From Novosphingobium sp. (GTDB lineage Bacteria > Pseudomonadota > Alphaproteobacteria > Sphingomonadales > Sphingomonadaceae), in NCBI GenBank assembly GCA_028697875.1, contig JAQVEQ010000177.1:1-5835 (forward strand): a DNA stretch of 5,835 bases, read 5' to 3'. A program made the translations under genes and the position numbers. A model generated the notes under the pieces. It was not told the DNA's origin and ran no database searches. It saw only the letters and a list, made by a program, of their open reading frames with translations. This document shows positions 5,511 through 5,835 of the stretch, one piece after another (the stretch's first letter is position 1; each line of letters opens with the position of its first letter).

Positions 5511-5835
5511 CTAGCGGTCCATCATCGCCGCGTCGATCGCGCGCAGGTTGCCGACCAGTCTCGCCTCGCCTGCGGCGCTGTCCTCCTCCGTCAGCAATTC
5601 GACCTCGACAAGCCCGGCATAGCCGCGATCCGCAATCGCACCGAGGATGGCGATCCAGTCGAGCGTGCCCGCCCCCGGCTCTACCCGGCCGGGGATGTCC
5701 GCCACCTGGATACCACCGATAATGTCCCAATGCGCCGCCAGCGCCGGTAGGATATCCTCGCCCATCATCGTGAGATGCCCGACATCGAACAGCAGGCGGA
5801 CCGCCGGGCTGTCGACCGCGCGGACCATCGCGGCC
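5511..5835 (-). CDS. Hydroxypyruvate isomerase-like sugar isomerase/epimerase TIM-barrel protein (C-terminal part, 5' end off window)
   Basis: About 107 C-terminal residues are visible; the frame remains open upstream to the window edge, so the in-frame ATG at 5828 is internal, not the start. The segment matches the end of the AP-endonuclease-2/xylose-isomerase-like barrel family, most like hydroxypyruvate isomerase: A-V-D-S-P-A-V-R-L-L-F-D-V-G-H (strand and metal region), I-Q-V-A-D-I-P-G-R-V-E-P-G-A-G, and G-Y-A-G-L-V-E-V-E-L-L near the end. The D and H of F-D-V-G-H, the Q of I-Q-V-A-D and a late acidic residue fit the metal-binding set. Where typical hydroxypyruvate isomerases read G-R-H-E-P-G, this protein has V in place of the histidine, so the substrate could differ. 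It is convergent with the amidohydrolase operon and ends 31 bp from it, so it belongs to another transcription unit. A role with the neighbours is not shown. Confidence 0.85.
   Translation of the reverse strand, partial: AAMVRAVDSPAVRLLFDVGHLTMMGEDILPALAAHWDIIGGIQVADIPGRVEPGAGTLDWIAILGAIADRGYAGLVEVELLTEEDSAAGEARLVGNLRAIDAAMMDR

Overview
The window is dense, GC-rich, tightly packed bacterial DNA. Strong G/C third-position bias, ATGA stop/start overlaps and the gene families present (an MDR oxidoreductase, a FadJ-type enoyl-CoA hydratase, a TetR regulator with an N-L-G-A-I-N-Y-N-F recognition region, two amidohydrolases) suggest an alphaproteobacterium, most likely a sphingomonad such as Novosphingobium or Sphingobium. 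That placement is an impression from gene style, not a database result. No mobile element, CRISPR array, tRNA or rRNA is visible.

Layout. Positions 1-1592 (minus strand) hold a two-gene operon: a zinc-independent, quinone-oxidoreductase-like MDR enzyme at 597-1592, joined by an ATGA overlap to an enoyl-CoA hydratase domain that leaves the window at position 1 and is probably the N-terminus of a multifunctional beta-oxidation protein. Positions 1593-1678 are a divergent regulatory region with a perfect 6+6 palindrome and a good -35 hexamer. A TetR-family regulator follows on the plus strand (1679-2335). After a 175-bp gap, a second plus-strand operon holds two unrelated amidohydrolase-superfamily enzymes: an ACMSD-like Amidohydrolase_2 protein (2511-3731) and, joined by another ATGA overlap, a D-aminoacylase-like Amidohydrolase_3 protein (3728-5479). 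A 31-bp convergent gap with a GC-rich hairpin separates this from the 3' part of a hydroxypyruvate-isomerase-like TIM-barrel gene on the minus strand (5511-5835), cut by the window edge.

How they may work together (inference). The set looks like part of a catabolic cluster: metal-dependent hydrolysis or decarboxylation of an organic substrate by the two coupled amidohydrolases, enone reduction by the MDR enzyme, and CoA-thioester hydration/oxidation by the FadJ-type protein, with the TetR protein sensing a pathway intermediate and repressing its own and the divergent promoter. The substrate cannot be read from the sequence. The most notable point is the coupled pair of amidohydrolases, the second of which seems to lack the two mid-barrel histidines expected of a genuine D-aminoacylase.
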